Below the pieces are notes generated by a model. That model was not told the DNA's origin. It searched no databases and saw nothing but the letters and a program-made list of their open reading frames with translations. Source: Tenrec ecaudatus (taxonomy: Eukaryota > Chordata > Mammalia > Afrosoricida > Tenrecidae). From it: a stretch of 64,000 nt of DNA. Where the stretch lies: positions 79,153,700-79,217,699 of the forward strand of contig NC_134546.1 in NCBI RefSeq assembly GCF_050624435.1, given 5' to 3'. Positions within the stretch are counted from its first letter, which is position 1. Each line of letters begins with the position of its first letter. A program made the position numbers and the translations under genes. Shown in pieces: positions 11,701 to 27,473 of this stretch.

Positions 11701-12345
11701 ACTCACATAGCTTGGGTTTTGCAGGCGTAAATGCCCTAGGGTAAGGTGAGTGGTCTGGAGGTTAGCAGTAGTGTATGAGATCAAGAAAGCGACAAAGAGG
11801 AGAAAAAAAAACAGTTAAAAGGCAAGCCCTCTGGGCCTGTGGGGGGTGGGGAGGGGAGATATAGTGAAGAGATGGAAACAAAGCAACCATGTAGCTGAGT
11901 TGCAGTCCCAGCCAGTGGAGCTACATGGGTTTAGTCCCTGCTCAGAGCAGGCAGCAGCAATCCATGGCTGTGTTGAGAAAAGGCCCCTGGGCAGACCTCC
12001 AAGTCCAAGGTGCGGACCGAGAGGAGCCACTAGGGTTCGGTCCCTGCCCCAAGGTGGGTGGTGGCAAACTGTGGCTATGTTGAGACCAATCCGCCCTTCA
12101 GGATCCAAATGCTCCCAGGCTCCAGCAGAGACAGTGGCAGGGTCAAAGTCAAGCCCCAACCGGCCTAGACAGAGGTAAGTCAAAAGCCCCCAGCCCCTTA
12201 AAACCCTGTGAGTCTGTGCCTACTTGTTATGATGCTCCTCCTGTGCTCCAGCAGTGTTGAATTTCCCTCTAAGCAACTCTGCTAGGCTGAATTCTGCAGA
12301 GTCCCTCTGGTCAATCTTTAGTTTATAATGGCTCTTTATATAGCC
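8770..12345 (-). mobile_element. Half-L1 (HAL1-like) element: 5'UTR, ORF1, 3'UTR
   Basis: Read on the minus strand, a GC-rich 5' UTR (12345 to about 11363) leads into a decayed L1 ORF1 (11362-10473). This is followed directly by about 1.7 kb of 3'-UTR sequence (10472-8770) that is shared with 53230-56570, 56957-58725 and 60062-62270. I see no reverse-transcriptase or endonuclease sequence between ORF1 and the 3' UTR. That fits a half-L1, a parasite of L1 that keeps ORF1 only. The extreme 3' end with the poly(A) tail is missing. An internal deletion of a normal L1 is the alternative. Confidence 0.6.
10473..11362 (-). pseudogene. L1 ORF1 (RNA-binding chaperone) pseudogene
   Basis: ORF1p is the trimeric RNA-binding protein of L1. 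Visible pieces, in order on the minus strand, are an N-terminal stretch from about 11362, a coiled-coil-like region around 11110-10990 read in shifted frames, the RRM-region segment SNIRIIGLPEE (about 10920) with SPRHIIGKLSNFEE, and the C-terminal domain with MRAGREKEAITYKG and DLSAENMKKRREW, ending QRIC at 10473. Stops and frameshifts divide the frame into at least three pieces. The plus-strand frames at 10561-10956 and 11003-11260 are shadows of it. Confidence 0.8.
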
Positions 12346-16199
<3,854 letters not shown>

Positions 16200-17964
16200 T
16201 AGATTCTCATTGCATTCTCTGGTCCTAAGTTAATGGGTAAGGTCTTCTGTCCTTGAGAGAACACCCTTTATTTTGTTCCTCTGAACATGAATTTCCTAGA
16301 ACTACAACATTCTTCAGGCTTTACAAACTTTAGGCTAATTTTGGTGTGTCTAAGATTCTGTAATTTTTCACACATGTTATCTAGTTGACATTGAGAAGGT
16401 TTCTCTCTACTCCAACAAGGAGAACTTTGGTCGGTATTAGAAACAAAGTATAGTGCAATTTTTCAGGGGTATGGTTAAAATACCTTTAGGGGAATTGGCT
16501 GGCTGAGTTGATTCAACTGGCAGAAGGCCTTACATCCATAGTAGGTATTGGAAAATGCATAAAAGTGTGTGCTTCTTGGAATGTGAGAGCTCACTTTTCC
16601 TAGAAGTTGAGAGAAGTACTTCTGTAGCTCTCATGAGATTAGATTTCCAGTTATTTAATTTATACTATTGTATGTTTGCTTCCATAATTTTCTTTCTTTA
16701 AGATTCTCAAAACTTCCCCTCTTTTATATGCTTCTACCTTACTATGAAAATCCATCTTGCACCTTACTATGAAAATCCATCTTGCAAGCTTCTCTCCAGA
16801 GAACTCTGAATTTGTAACTGTCCTCTGAATACAGCACATTTCTCCCCTACTAAGTGAGAATGGATTGCCCTTTGCAGTATGCAGCACCATCTTGGATCTT
16901 GAACTCCCACCATAAACAGGTCTCCTTTGTGCTTCCTTAGCTTTCCCTAAAGGTTTTGGTGTCCATTTTCTCATTTGTTCTCTTGTCCCTTTAAAGTTTT
17001 CTTCATTCTGGTGAAATAAGTTCTTTCTGTTTTCTAATAGAGATGGTCAAATTGCCTTCTCTGTTGGAATTCTTTAATGGACGTAGTTCTCTATATTTTA
17101 CTCCTTTTGGTGAACCACATTTATAACTTCTGTTATTTTCAGGTATCTAAAATCATCTTTCTAGCAAGAAAAATCTTATCAGCTTAGGATATATTTTCGC
17201 ATTGTACGTCCAATTTTTTTCTACTTGTAAGTTTTGTTAAAATTCGTATGTTTCCCCAATAATTTTGTAAGTGCAAAGGGCATTTTTAATATCCCGCATT
17301 CATGTTTTTTATTAAATGTATGTCTGCTATATATTCCTTACTATACAGTATGCCTTCTTTAGGCCCACCCCTTCTTCTTAACAGGTCCAATGCCTGAAAA
17401 ATGACCTTTGGTGCTTTTAAAGAGCAGTTTGGCTGTATGTTCCAACAGATATATTTTGTTGTTATTCATATAATGCACAGTATATTTCAATATTGTCCTC
17501 TCATTTTCTGTCTATTCAACATTGCTCTCTCTCATTTTCTGTCTTTTGAGTAGTCTTTCTGTTTCCATATGTGCAATGCTGTCCTTGGTGTCATCCTACA
17601 ACTCACCTTGTTTCAGTCATTAGTCTTCAGACATCAGTCTTGCCTTGTTTTGACTAATGATCTTCTCCATCATTTCATTCAAGAGATGTGGTTGATTTGA
17701 TTTTTGTTTGTTCCATTCAGAAAGCTCCATGTGTTCAGTTTCCATTTCTGTTGTTTAATAAGGAATTTTCTGTAAATTCATCATTGGTCTCAAAATTTTA
17801 TCAGTAAACTTATGTGTCATTTCTGTCAGTAAGGCCACATTTTCCAATTACTAATATTGTTCCCAAATTTTACAATCATCAGCGTACATGATTGTATGGT
17901 TGATCAATGTCAGCCTACAAAAGTTATGTGACATTTTCTATTTATACATATACATTTATATATG

Positions 17965-18250
17965 TATATATATTTAAATTTTATTGGGAGCTCTTAAAGA
18001 TATCACAACATTTCACAGTTTAGTCACATCCAGCAGTGCTGTACAATTGCTACCACAGTTTCAAAACATTTTCTTCTTAAATTCTTTGATATTAGCTCCG
18101 CTTTATCCCCTCTTTCCCCCACGCTCAATTTATTTATTGTGGAAAACAAAATCTGGATCAAAGTGTAAGCAGCCTTATCTCTATATTCCTGACCACAGGG
18201 CTTGGACAACCAGTACTAATGTTAAAAGAAAACCTCCACAGCCCCAAGGA
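17965..18250 (-). mobile_element. Old L1 3'-UTR fragment
   Basis: The minus-strand reading ends in an A-rich stretch. On the plus strand it shows ATTTTATTGGGAGCTC, CACAGTTTAGTCACATCCAG and TTTCAAAACATTTTCTTCTT followed by a C-rich block, the layout of L1 3' UTRs in reverse. It is more diverged than the HAL1-like copies and may be a different L1 subfamily. Confidence 0.4.
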
Positions 18251-18552
18251 TAAAGCTAGAGCTGGTAATGCACAATCTCCAGATAGAGTTTTCATTATAA
18301 CTTCCCTCCAGTAAGATGCTAGTATACAGCCCCTACAGGTGCCTTTCTTCTTGCTACTCAGCTAAAAGATGCCTAGTTTTAAAAGCAATCAGATTCCCCT
18401 TGTCACTATCACTCAAGGAATCAACAATACCTTTGTCTCTTAAATGCCCTCTGGATGGGTTCTAAGGGATGGTTGTGTAATTGAAGGGCAGATATAGAAA
18501 GGCTTTGTATTATTTCACCACTTTATATAGTCTCAGGGCATGCAACCACCTC

Positions 18553-18555
<3 letters not shown>

Positions 18556-18606
<51 letters not shown>
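18556..18606. repeat. (AC)n microsatellite
   Basis: An uninterrupted run of about 25 CA/AC dinucleotides in the zinc-finger intron, likely polymorphic in length. Confidence 0.97.
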
Positions 18607-18609
<3 letters not shown>

Positions 18610-19614
18610 TACACCTACAGACACCTACCTATATAACAAGGTAGGCAGTATCTTTACCCTGTAGGTCCCTGAAGTAATTTGGGTGAGTAATTTAAGACCA
18701 GTGCTGAGGCTGAGGGCAGGTGAAGGGGAGAAACTGGCCTCTGATCAGGGAGAACAATAACAACATTTCTGCTCTTGTAGTTAAAGCTGGTGGCAGATAG
18801 TAATGATGCTTGTATGAGGCATCATTAAGGAAGCATGATAATGAGAGGATATTGTGAGTATGATTTTTCATTAGGAGAATGTGACTGGGAGTCTTCTCTA
18901 ACTTACAAATGTGAATGCCTCGCTCCAACCAGATACTGGGCCTTGCAATCTTCTTTAATTCTGAGAATAAAGAATCGGTCTGCATCCATTCCCTTCTTGG
19001 TCTTCAGTTTCCCACAGCCTGATACTTATCAAGAAGTGTTTTAAAAGAGTTCAGCATATGCCCACATTTCCACTTCTCCGTTCTGTTGTGCACACTTGGA
19101 GGCGTGCACACTTGGCTCCTATATGAACTCACTGTTAAATGACCTCGCTATCTTATTCCATCATCGGAGATGAAGCCACTCTACCCTGTTTTGCTGTCTG
19201 CTTTATCTTCCTTAATTGCACACGCTACTCCTATGAGCCCTTTAGACTGTGGGGGATGGATCCCATGCTTTATGTTTGCTTAAACAGTTGGTGCACAAAT
19301 GTAATAACACTTGTAGTAACTGGTCTTACTTGCAAGCATATGAGTATTAAGCATCCACTGACGGAATGGTACTTCAGGGAAGATCTTGCAGTGTACTTTT
19401 TGATGATGAATATGATGCCAGTCTTCTTTAATTTGTCAGTCTCAGCCTTATAAACCACTTGATTATCTGATTAAAAATAGCCAACTCCAGTCTATTTAGT
19501 TGAATAACTCATATATTATCAATTTTTAAACACTGCATTTTGTTTTGACAACTTGAAATTTTTTTTCTTGATACAATTTCATATATTCCAACTTCCAATT
19601 ATTAGAGGATGTTT

Positions 19615-19965
19615 GTAGCTATTTCCTTTCTCATTTTTTGTCATGGCATGTCAACCACTGAGGGTCCTCAGAGCTCCTCTCCATCCACATCATTACCGTT
19701 GACTGTAATTTGAGGATTTAGTACTTCTTCAGTGTTCTCCCATTGACATTACATCTGAAGGGTTCATGTTCCAGAAGTAGATAGATCACCAGGTATTCCT
19801 CCCAGCCCCTATTTCTGGAGATTCCACTAATCCCTGTGCACCATGGGTGATCCTGCTTGTATTTGAAATACTGGGTGGCAGTGCTTCTGGCATCACAGAA
19901 ACATGCAAGCCACCACAGGACAACACTGAAAGATGAGTGTTGTGAGCTAGAATACAGGCTCCATA
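19615..19965. repeat. Old dispersed repeat, copy 1
   Basis: It shares with 48080-48535 a start like TAGCTATTTCCTTTCTC, a TCATGGC-type segment, a middle with GGTGATCCTGCTTGTATTTG, and the end GGCATCACAGAAACATGCAA followed by GCCACCACAG. The shared framework is clear but diverged, and the repeat class is unknown to me. The 94-codon minus-strand frame over it is not a gene. Confidence 0.5.
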
Positions 19966-20461
19966 AACATAAAGAATGTTTCTGTACCATAATACCTTTC
20001 ATTTATACCTGTGAAAGTTGTTTTCTCCCAAGTTGAACATTCTGCATTTTTCACATTCCCAACTTTATGTAGTACTCAGTTGTCTTTCAGTAAAGATTGA
20101 TGGAGTGAATATATCTGACCTCTACCAACTGTAAATATCAAGCCTTAGCACCCCTGCAGTCTACTGATCTCCGTGTCTTCCTTGTATTATGTTTGATGAA
20201 TATTTTCAAGTACCTCTTTAAGCAAATACCAAATCCGTGTTAATTCATCACTTTCATATCCAACTTTTTCTACAATAACTTTTTATCATTTGGATTGTTA
20301 TAAAATTGTATTTCTTCAGTGGGCAATAAACATTAATCATAGCGTTTTATTTATATTCATATATCAGGGATATCACTAAAGATCAACTTTGTTTCAATGC
20401 ATACTTTTAAGATGTCCATTGTAAAGATGTTGAAAAGAGTCAATGTTCTTTCCTTTTATAG

Positions 20462-22227
20462 AAATCCAGAAAGATGACGATCATTTGCTTGAGCACTTGC
20501 AATGTGAAAGATGCATGGACAGAACGGAATGGTGCTATAAATGTAATACTTTGGAAAGTACTGTTTCTCAGCACAAACACAATTTTCTTCCAAAGGAAAA
20601 TTATGAGATGTTTGGCTTACATGAAAATTTGTAAAATTTGATTTAATCATTCAGGAATCAAATCAGAACAGAAGCAACAAAATACACAAGTCAGGTGTGC
20701 TCAGTGAAGATGAGAAAACTTTTCTCCACATTCAACAAAAGCAATTTTGTACTGAAATGAAATTCCCTGAGTGTGAACCACCCAGGCTCATGAAGTCACA
20801 ATGCATTCAGCATCAGGAGTCTGATGAAATTGAGAAAACAAACACAGGCGATAAATGTGGGACAACCTCCATTGAGGACTCTGTGCTCTATGAGCAGCAG
20901 ATTATTGATATATTAGATAATACCTATGAATGCAGTCAATGTGGGCAAAAATTCAAGAAAGCATTCAAACTCAATGCACATTATCAAAGAAGTCATGAAG
21001 GACAAAATCTAGGAATATCCTTGCAATGTGGGAAAAGTTTTCACAGTGTATCATACCTCAAGGGACATCAGGAACCTCATGTGGCAGGATTGTCCTTTGT
21101 ATGCAGTGAATGTGGGAAAGGCTTCACCAGGAAGAGTGATCTCACTGCTCATCAGCAAATTCATACTGGAGAGAAACCACATGTATGTGGTAAATGTGGA
21201 AAAGCCTTTATCTGGAAGAATGGTTTCACTGTTCATCAACGAACTCATACTGGAGAGAAACCCCATGTATGTGTTGAATGTGGAAAAACTTTTATCAGCA
21301 AGAGTAACCTTACTGTTCATCAGCGAACTCGTACTGGAGAGAAACCCCATGTATGTGGTGAATGTGGAAAAGCCTTTATCGGGAAGACTGCTCTCACTGT
21401 CCATCAGCGAACTCATACTGGAGAGAAACCGCATGCATGTGGTGAATGTGGGAAAACTTTTATCCTGAAGAAAAGGCTTATTATTCATCAGCGAATTCAT
21501 ATTGGAGAGAAATCTCATGTATGTGGTCAATGTGGAAAAGCCTTTCTCAGGAAGGATGGTCTGACTGCTCATCAGCGAATTCATACTGGAGAGAAACCCC
21601 ATGTATGTGGTGAATTTGGAAAAGCCTTTATCTGGAAGAATGCTTTCACTGTTCATCAACGAACTCATACTGGAGAGAAACCGCATGTATGTGGTGAATG
21701 TGGGAAAACTTTTATCAGCAAGAGTAACCTTACTGTGCATCAGCGAACTCATACTGGAGAGAAACCCCATGTATGTGTTCAATGTGGCAAAGGCTTTATC
21801 TGGAAGAATGCGCTCACTGTTCATCAGCGAACTCATACTGGAGAAAAATCCCATGTAAGTGCTCAATGTGGAAAAGCCTTTCTCAGGAAGGATGTTCTCA
21901 CTGTTCATCAGCGAACCCATACTGGAGAGAAACCCCATGTATGAGGTGAATGTGGCAAAGCCTTTATGAAGAAGACTGTTCTCACTGGTCATCAGCGAAC
22001 TCATACTGGAGAGAAACTCCATGTATGTGGTGAATGTGGCAAAGGCTATATCCAGAAGACTCCTCTCACTGTTCATCAGCGAACTCATACTGACGATGAA
22101 CCCCATATATGTAGTGAATGTGGCAAACGCTACATTCATAAAGGAAACCTCAAAACTCATCTACAAATTCACAGGAGAAAAACCCTATGTATGTGGTGAG
22201 TGTGGTAAAGCTTTCAGCCAGATGTGA
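20462..22227 (+). pseudogene. C2H2 zinc-finger exon, broken (KRAB-ZNF pseudogene)
   Basis: The exon starts with a spacer (IQKDDDHLLEHLQCERC) and then reaches about 15 tandem C2H2 fingers of the HTGEKPHVCGECGKAF type, which in working genes bind DNA. Breaks: a TAA at 20632-20634 plus a frame change in the spacer; a TGA at 21942-21944 replacing the first zinc-binding Cys of finger 13; and a frameshift after HLQIHRR (about 22170). Zinc ligands are also lost in finger 5 (HQRTR), finger 9 (GEFGK) and finger 12 (HVSAQC). The frame from 20697 to 21944 stays open for 415 codons, so a headless finger protein cannot be excluded. The spacer resembles the ZNF613/614/649 group, from memory. Confidence 0.88.
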
Positions 22228-23898
22228 TGCCTTACAGCACATCAGAGATTTCACAAAGGAAAAAAGCCCTTTGCATGAATTAAATGGAAAATCTTATATG
22301 TGGAAATCTGAGTTCAATGAACATGAGAAAATTCCCCACAAGAAAAACTTTCATTGGAGTTAGTGTAAAAAAGGTTTCAAAACCGAGGTCCAGTTTGGCC
22401 TGGACCAAGCATAGGAACAGACATTTGTGACTTATGGGGACCCATGTTAAGCACTGCTGACATGACCCACCTTTGTGGGGAGTGGATCTTCCAGACTTCT
22501 ACAGGGTACATGGGTACCTCATTGCTCTTCCAGCTTTCAGTGGCAAGAGAGCTAAACCTGGTGTTTCCTGATCACAGCTATACCAAGCAGTAGAGTGCCC
22601 ACCCTGATTCCACTTGAGCCTTCCCCACCTGCATGCTCTTTGATGTATGGGAACAATTAATCCAGAGAACGAATGGACCACAACAAACCTCAGCCTCCAC
22701 AACCCTGAAACCAGAAGAACTAGATGGTGTTCAGCTTCCACTACTAATTACTCTGAAAGGGATCACAAAAGAGGGTCCCTGAATCGAGTGGGAGAAGAAA
22801 GTGGAACAAAACCAAAATGATAAAATAGATCAGGCTTACTGGTCTGAAGGAGATCTGGAATCCACAGATTATGGCCTTTAGTGGCCATTCACTCTTGGCC
22901 CTGCACTCATTCCTCTGCTTCAGCTTTTAGCCGAATAATATACAGGCTTGGAGGGGAAGAATAACATCAAAGAATAACATACACTTCCTGGAAGATGAAC
23001 TGTACAAAATCAAAGGAACAGCAGTTGCTTATGGATAAAAACTGTGGAATAAGAAGGAACAGGAAAGAAAGATGAATAATATAAAAACTAAGAGAGGGCG
23101 GAAGTGGGAAGAAGGCCGATATATCTCGGGGAACACAGTCAATGTATGAATTGTTGAATTGAAAACCAATTTACTCTGTAATGTTTCAAATCATAAAAAA
23201 ATGAAGAGTTCATGCCTCATCAATGATTTCATGTAGGACAGTTACCATGTAGCTGTAATGTAACAAAGTTTAACAAACTTTTACCTGTGTTTCTAAATTT
23301 TCTTGATATAAACACAAAATTGACAAGCCTTAAATTCAGTCAAGATGGGAAACTCCACAGGAAGTCATATGGCACCACATACCAGTGATCTCATGCAGAA
23401 GGAAAGCTCTGGCAATATAGTGACTTTGCAAATACCCTCTTTCATTTCTCTCAGCGTGTCAGTAAACTACATTAGGATTTTAACCAATGTAGTTCAAGTT
23501 GTAGGTTAAAATTCAAAATACTTTGTTATTGTTTTGTTTTTCTGACTGTTTTTTTTTTCTGACTAAGAGATGGCATGGAGGAAAAGATCCCCTTCCAGAT
23601 CTTATCTAGTCGTGATTGAAAAGCTCAACAGATGAATGGAGCCTTTCTTCCAAGGTGGCTTTGCCTTAAGTCTGGCATGCTGTCCTGGCTGTAAGCTAGG
23701 AATACATACAGGGTTGAGGGTCAAGGCCTTGACCTAAAATTTGGATCTCTCTTTTGGACTGAGATTCTGCCCAACATGATCCCTGAGTGTTTCCTGAAGC
23801 TCATGAGATAAAGAAAGTGAAAGCTATATAAAAAGTTATTGATTTTCATTTAAATTAAAATTATGAAATAAAATTATTTAGGCTAATATGGTCTACAA
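22228..23898. other. No gene; 3' flank of the zinc-finger exon and probable old repeat
   Basis: Up to about 22380 the sequence continues as decayed finger coding sequence in broken frames (ATTTCACAAAGGAAAAAAGC). From about 22390 to 23190 the texture suggests an old retroelement 3' region, but I cannot name it. The 80-codon minus-strand frame at 22499-22741 is unsupported. Confidence 0.35.
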
Positions 23899-24063
23899 CA
23901 ATGGTTCTCAACTTGTGGGTCACAACCCATTTGGGGTTTGAAAGACCCTTTCACAGGGTTCTCCCGATTCATAACAGTAGCAAAATTACAGTTACAAAGT
24001 AGCAAGAAAGACAACATAAACTGTGTTAAAGGTTCACGGCATTAGGCAGGTTGAGAACCACTG
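23899..24063 (+). mobile_element. SPIN-like non-autonomous hAT element
   Basis: It starts CAATGGTTCTCAACTTGTGG then GTCACAACCC and ends GGTTGAGAACCACTG, a clear inverted terminal pair. It lies in the opposite orientation to the copies at 2044 and 8506. The flanks GTCTACAA and CTCTAAGC share only TCTA, so the target duplication is mostly eroded. It is 165 bp. Confidence 0.8.
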
Positions 24064-24471
24064 CTCTAAGCAATCTATAATTACAATGCAATTCTGAACA
24101 AGATCCCAGCATCTTTCTTTAAGGACTTGGAAATTACTCATGAAGTTTAAAAAACAATCAAATAGACCCAGGATAAACAAGGTTGGAACAAGCATTAAAG
24201 GACCCATGGGCCTTTGAATCTGCTGTGACCCACTGCATCTCCCTGTCACTGACCTGATGGGAGACCCACCGCCATCAGGGGGAGGAATAGAAGGGAGGCA
24301 GACATTTCTGTATCAAAGGCTCCCTGACTCAGAAGGCTCTGGAATCCCGATTGCAGGGCGGTGATGGTGGTCTCATTAAGTAAGAAACCACAACAGGCAT
24401 TTGCCGAGGAATGATCCTGGCTGGTATAAGAGGTGGGGACTATGAATAGTATGCTAATGCACAGGCACCAC

Positions 24472-24676
24472 AGCTCCACGAGAAAGTCTCTCCAGAGCTG
24501 GTTGTTGAAACAAGTTGGATCACAGAGTGGATCAAGTTGGATCACAGAGTGATGTGACCCACAAGTATGCCTTGAATTAGTAAGCTCCACGAGAAAGTGT
24601 CTCCAGAGCTGGTTGTTGAAACAAGTTGGATGACAGAGATGGGAGTGATGACCCACAGGCATGCCTTGAATTAGTA
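24472..24676. repeat. Tandem duplication of about 0.1 kb
   Basis: Two adjacent units start AGCTCCACGAGAAAGT at 24472 and 24583. Each contains CTCCAGAGCTGGTTGTTGAA and ends GCCTTGAATTAGTA. Unit 1 also repeats AAGTTGGATCACAGAGTG internally (about 24510-24550). The minus-strand 138-codon frame at 24246-24662 is open across both units, but I do not recognise it. Confidence 0.85.
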
Positions 24677-25204
24677 AGCTCCTTAGATTCCATTATTTGC
24701 AATTAGAAAATGATGAGTTCCAATGCAGCATTATGGTTTGATTTGAACATATGCATCCACTAATTCATGAACTAATTTATTCTTTGTGGGATCTGAGAGC
24801 TATGAATACACCAAACATTCTTCTGCAGTGAGGGAAAACCAATAAAGCAAGCAACCGAGCTAGGAAACGAACAAGCTCTTCCTCCAAAAACAAACCCACT
24901 GTGATTGCATCCCTTCTGAGTCATTGGAACCTTAGAAGACTGATGAGAACTGCTCATTAGGCTTTCTCTGACTGTAGTTATTTACAGCAATAAACATCAT
25001 CCTACTCGGGGAACCGTTGACTGGTATGAATCCCTGACCTTGAGGTGAGCAAACAAATCTTATCCCACAGCACCACCACAGCCCTTTATATCTATGCACC
25101 AACAAGCCCATATTACAGGGTTTCCTAAATGTCACTTATAGAAGCCAAGTCATACTTTTTAATATTATATGAATATGAATAAGGAAGGCCATAAAAATAA
25201 TGAC

Positions 25205-25515
25205 CTTTGACTTATGGTTTTGAAAAATAATGATGAAAATACCGTGGGACAACCTTTCAATAAAAGAAATGTTTGAGTGAAATTCAGCCAGAGTTCCTTA
25301 GAATCAAGGACAGTGAGACTTTGTTTCATGCAACGTTATCATGGTCCCAGTCCCTTGAGAAAGACATCCTCATGAAAAAGTAGGGGATCAATGAAGAAGC
25401 TACATCATGAGATGGATTGGCACAGTGGTGTAACAATGGGCTCAGGAGGCATTATTTTGTTCTGTTGCAAATTGAATCACTTAGAATTGGAATGGACTTT
25501 GGCATTAACAACATC
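25205..25515 (+). mobile_element. RTE (BovB-type) LINE 3' end
   Basis: The segment is the decayed C-terminal coding part and short 3' end of an RTE-clade LINE. It includes TCCCTTGAGAAAGACATCCT and GAGATGGATTGGCACAGTGG, then AACAATGGGCTC and a terminal AGAATTGGAATGGACTTTGG before AACAACA. The same layout occurs at 26175-26840, 28490-29095 and 36815-37300. No frame remains. Confidence 0.65.
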
Positions 25516-26174
25516 AAAAACAAATCAAAGCACACAAGATTCTTCTCAGGTTGAATAACAATGCCCAGGGAAAGGGTAGATGTTTTATGTGGGGAAACCC
25601 ACCTAACAAAGGGAAATTTGTAACAGAATACACTGTCTTGATCATTGCCCATATGTTGAAGCTCACTGTGTCTTGGCTAATTGGTGGTTGAAAATGTCAA
25701 CATTTATAGAATTTTAAGGTTGGTTGGGTGCAGGATGGTTGTTAGATGCTCCATGAAAGAGAAGAACTGGCTGAAAAGGATTTTCTTTTCCATAATACTC
25801 ATGGGAAAAAGTAATCATGTCTTTAACAAACTGAATCAAATTGAATCAATTTTAACAAATTGAACTGCCACCCTTTTGGCTAAAGTTGAGCATTTAATCA
25901 TTGTACCACATAATTTTGTGGTCCAGGTTTACCTAAGTATAACTTACATGCATCGACCTTTATTTCTGTCGATGAATGTTTATCTTCTTGTTGACCCATG
26001 TTTAGGCATTCATAGATTTCTTCCATGTCAGCACTATTGCTATTTTCTGCTCCTGAGTGTTTATTGCGTGGTGCTGCCTTATGCATTGTATGATTTTAGA
26101 AGCACCCCGGACACTATCTGTCGTGCCAGAAACAGCTGCCGCAGTTGTGAAAACTAAGAGTGACTCCAATTACA

Positions 26175-26840
26175 AACCCTGTAAGAAATATCAAAGAAGA
26201 ATTGATGCATTTGGGTTATGGTGTTAGGGAATACCATTAAATATATTATGGGTGGTCTGAAGGACAAGCAGGTCTGTTTTCACATAAACACATCTTGAAT
26301 ATTTCTTTAAAAAAATCTTTTTATTGGAGGCTCGTACAACTCTTATCACAATCCATACATACATACATTGTCTGAAGCACATTTGTACATGTGTTGCCAT
26401 CATCCTCAAAAGATTTGCTTTCTACTTGAGCCCTTATTATCAGCTCCTGATTTTCCCCTCCATCACCGCTCCCCCTTCCATCATGAACCCTTGATAATTT
26501 ATTACATTATTATTTTGTCATATCTTACACTGTCCGATGTCTCCCACCCATTTTTCTGTTGTCCAACATCTTGAATATTTCTTGGAAGCATCCGAGTAAG
26601 ACTTCATTGCACTTATTTGGTCATGTCATCATGAGGAACTAGTCCCCGGAGAATAGTCTTGTGCTTAGTAAAGTAAAATGTCAATGAAAATAAGAGACTT
26701 TCAATGAGAAGGCTGCAATGATCAGTCCAAACAGAGGAATGATTGTTAGGATAGTGCACGTCTGGGCAGCATTTCATCCTGTTCTACATAGGATCTCTGA
26801 GTTGAAGCCAACTCAAGCATACCCAAAAATATCAACACAT
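26175..26840 (+). mobile_element. RTE (BovB-type) LINE 3' end, split by an L1 insertion
   Basis: The left part (26175-26307) holds GAAGAATTGATGCATTTGGG and TTATGGTGTTAGG, matching the DAF(E)LWCWRR region of the RTE C-terminus. The right part (26584-26840) holds TTTGGTCATGTCATCATGAG and the terminal segment with GTTCTACATAGGATC. Both continue each other once the L1 fragment at 26308-26565 is removed. Confidence 0.68.
26308..26565 (-). mobile_element. L1/HAL1 3' fragment with 18-bp target duplication
   Basis: A 5'-truncated 3'-UTR piece in minus orientation (CTCTTATCACAATCCATACA, CTTTCTACTTGAGCCC, CCCTTGATAATTTATTACAT). It is bracketed by a perfect direct repeat ACATCTTGAATATTTCTT at 26290-26307 and 26566-26583, the mark of target-primed reverse transcription. 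Confidence 0.88.
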
Positions 26841-26974
26841 GCAATATAATCCAGGTCACTGTAAGTTAAAATTATATAAATATACATGTGTGAGCATGTA
26901 TGAATACATCTGATTGCTTAGAGAAAATTTGGGACCCATAAGAGATTTTTCCTGGATTAAGGTTTCTTTAAGGA

Positions 26975-27165
26975 TCCCTCTTGAGTAAAGTGGTTATGCT
27001 TTGGGCAGAGAGCTGCACGTAAACAGTTTAAAATAACCAGATGTTCCATGGAAGAGAGGGCTTTTTACTCCTGTAAACAGGTATAGTCTCAGAAACTCAC
27101 AATGGCATCACTGTTGAGTTGGCATAGACTCTGTGGTGGTGTTTGGTGTTTTGGAATGTCTCTGG
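26975..27165 (+). mobile_element. AfroSINE, diverged
   Basis: Recognisable parts are GAGAGGGCTTTTTACTCCTG, TATAGTCTCAGAAACTCACA, and the 3' end TTGAGTTGGCATAGACTCTG, in AfroSINE order. The 5' tRNA-like half is poorly preserved. Confidence 0.65.
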
Positions 27166-27434
27166 CTTTGAAAACAAATAATTCTAGTTAGTACAGTCAA
27201 TTGCAGACATATCAGGACATATAAGTGTGAACTCTGTTATATACATGGTCAAAGATAGACAAAGCCCATCCCAATGAAAAGGCACTTTCAGATACATGAA
27301 GATTCCCCAGAGTATATACATGATAATCCCTAGAGATGTGCTGAAATCATGGGGGGAAAACTGTAGCTTCTGAGAGGAAAGCATCCCTGACTCCTCTCTC
27401 ATGCATGTCCTGGAACCATGGCCTGTTGCAGGGA

Positions 27435-27473
27435 GGTTTGTGTCTGGGCTCACACTGACTTACCATCACTGTG
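27435..27473 (-). promoter_or_regulatory. V recombination signal sequence, 23-bp spacer
   Basis: Read on the minus strand: heptamer CACAGTG (27473-27467), a 23-bp spacer (27466-27444), nonamer ACACAAACC (27443-27435). The heptamer is the consensus and the nonamer is one change from ACAAAAACC. A 23-bp spacer is the rule for heavy-chain V segments. The spacer resembles that of V4-family genes. It directly follows the V4-like relic and is the best-preserved signal in the window. Confidence 0.92.

Noticed and set aside
21051..22160. 369-codon open frame antisense to the zinc-finger array
   Set aside because: The repeated finger/linker codons keep the complementary strand free of stops. The predicted protein is a periodic shadow (MGFLSSMSSLM repeats) with no independent support.
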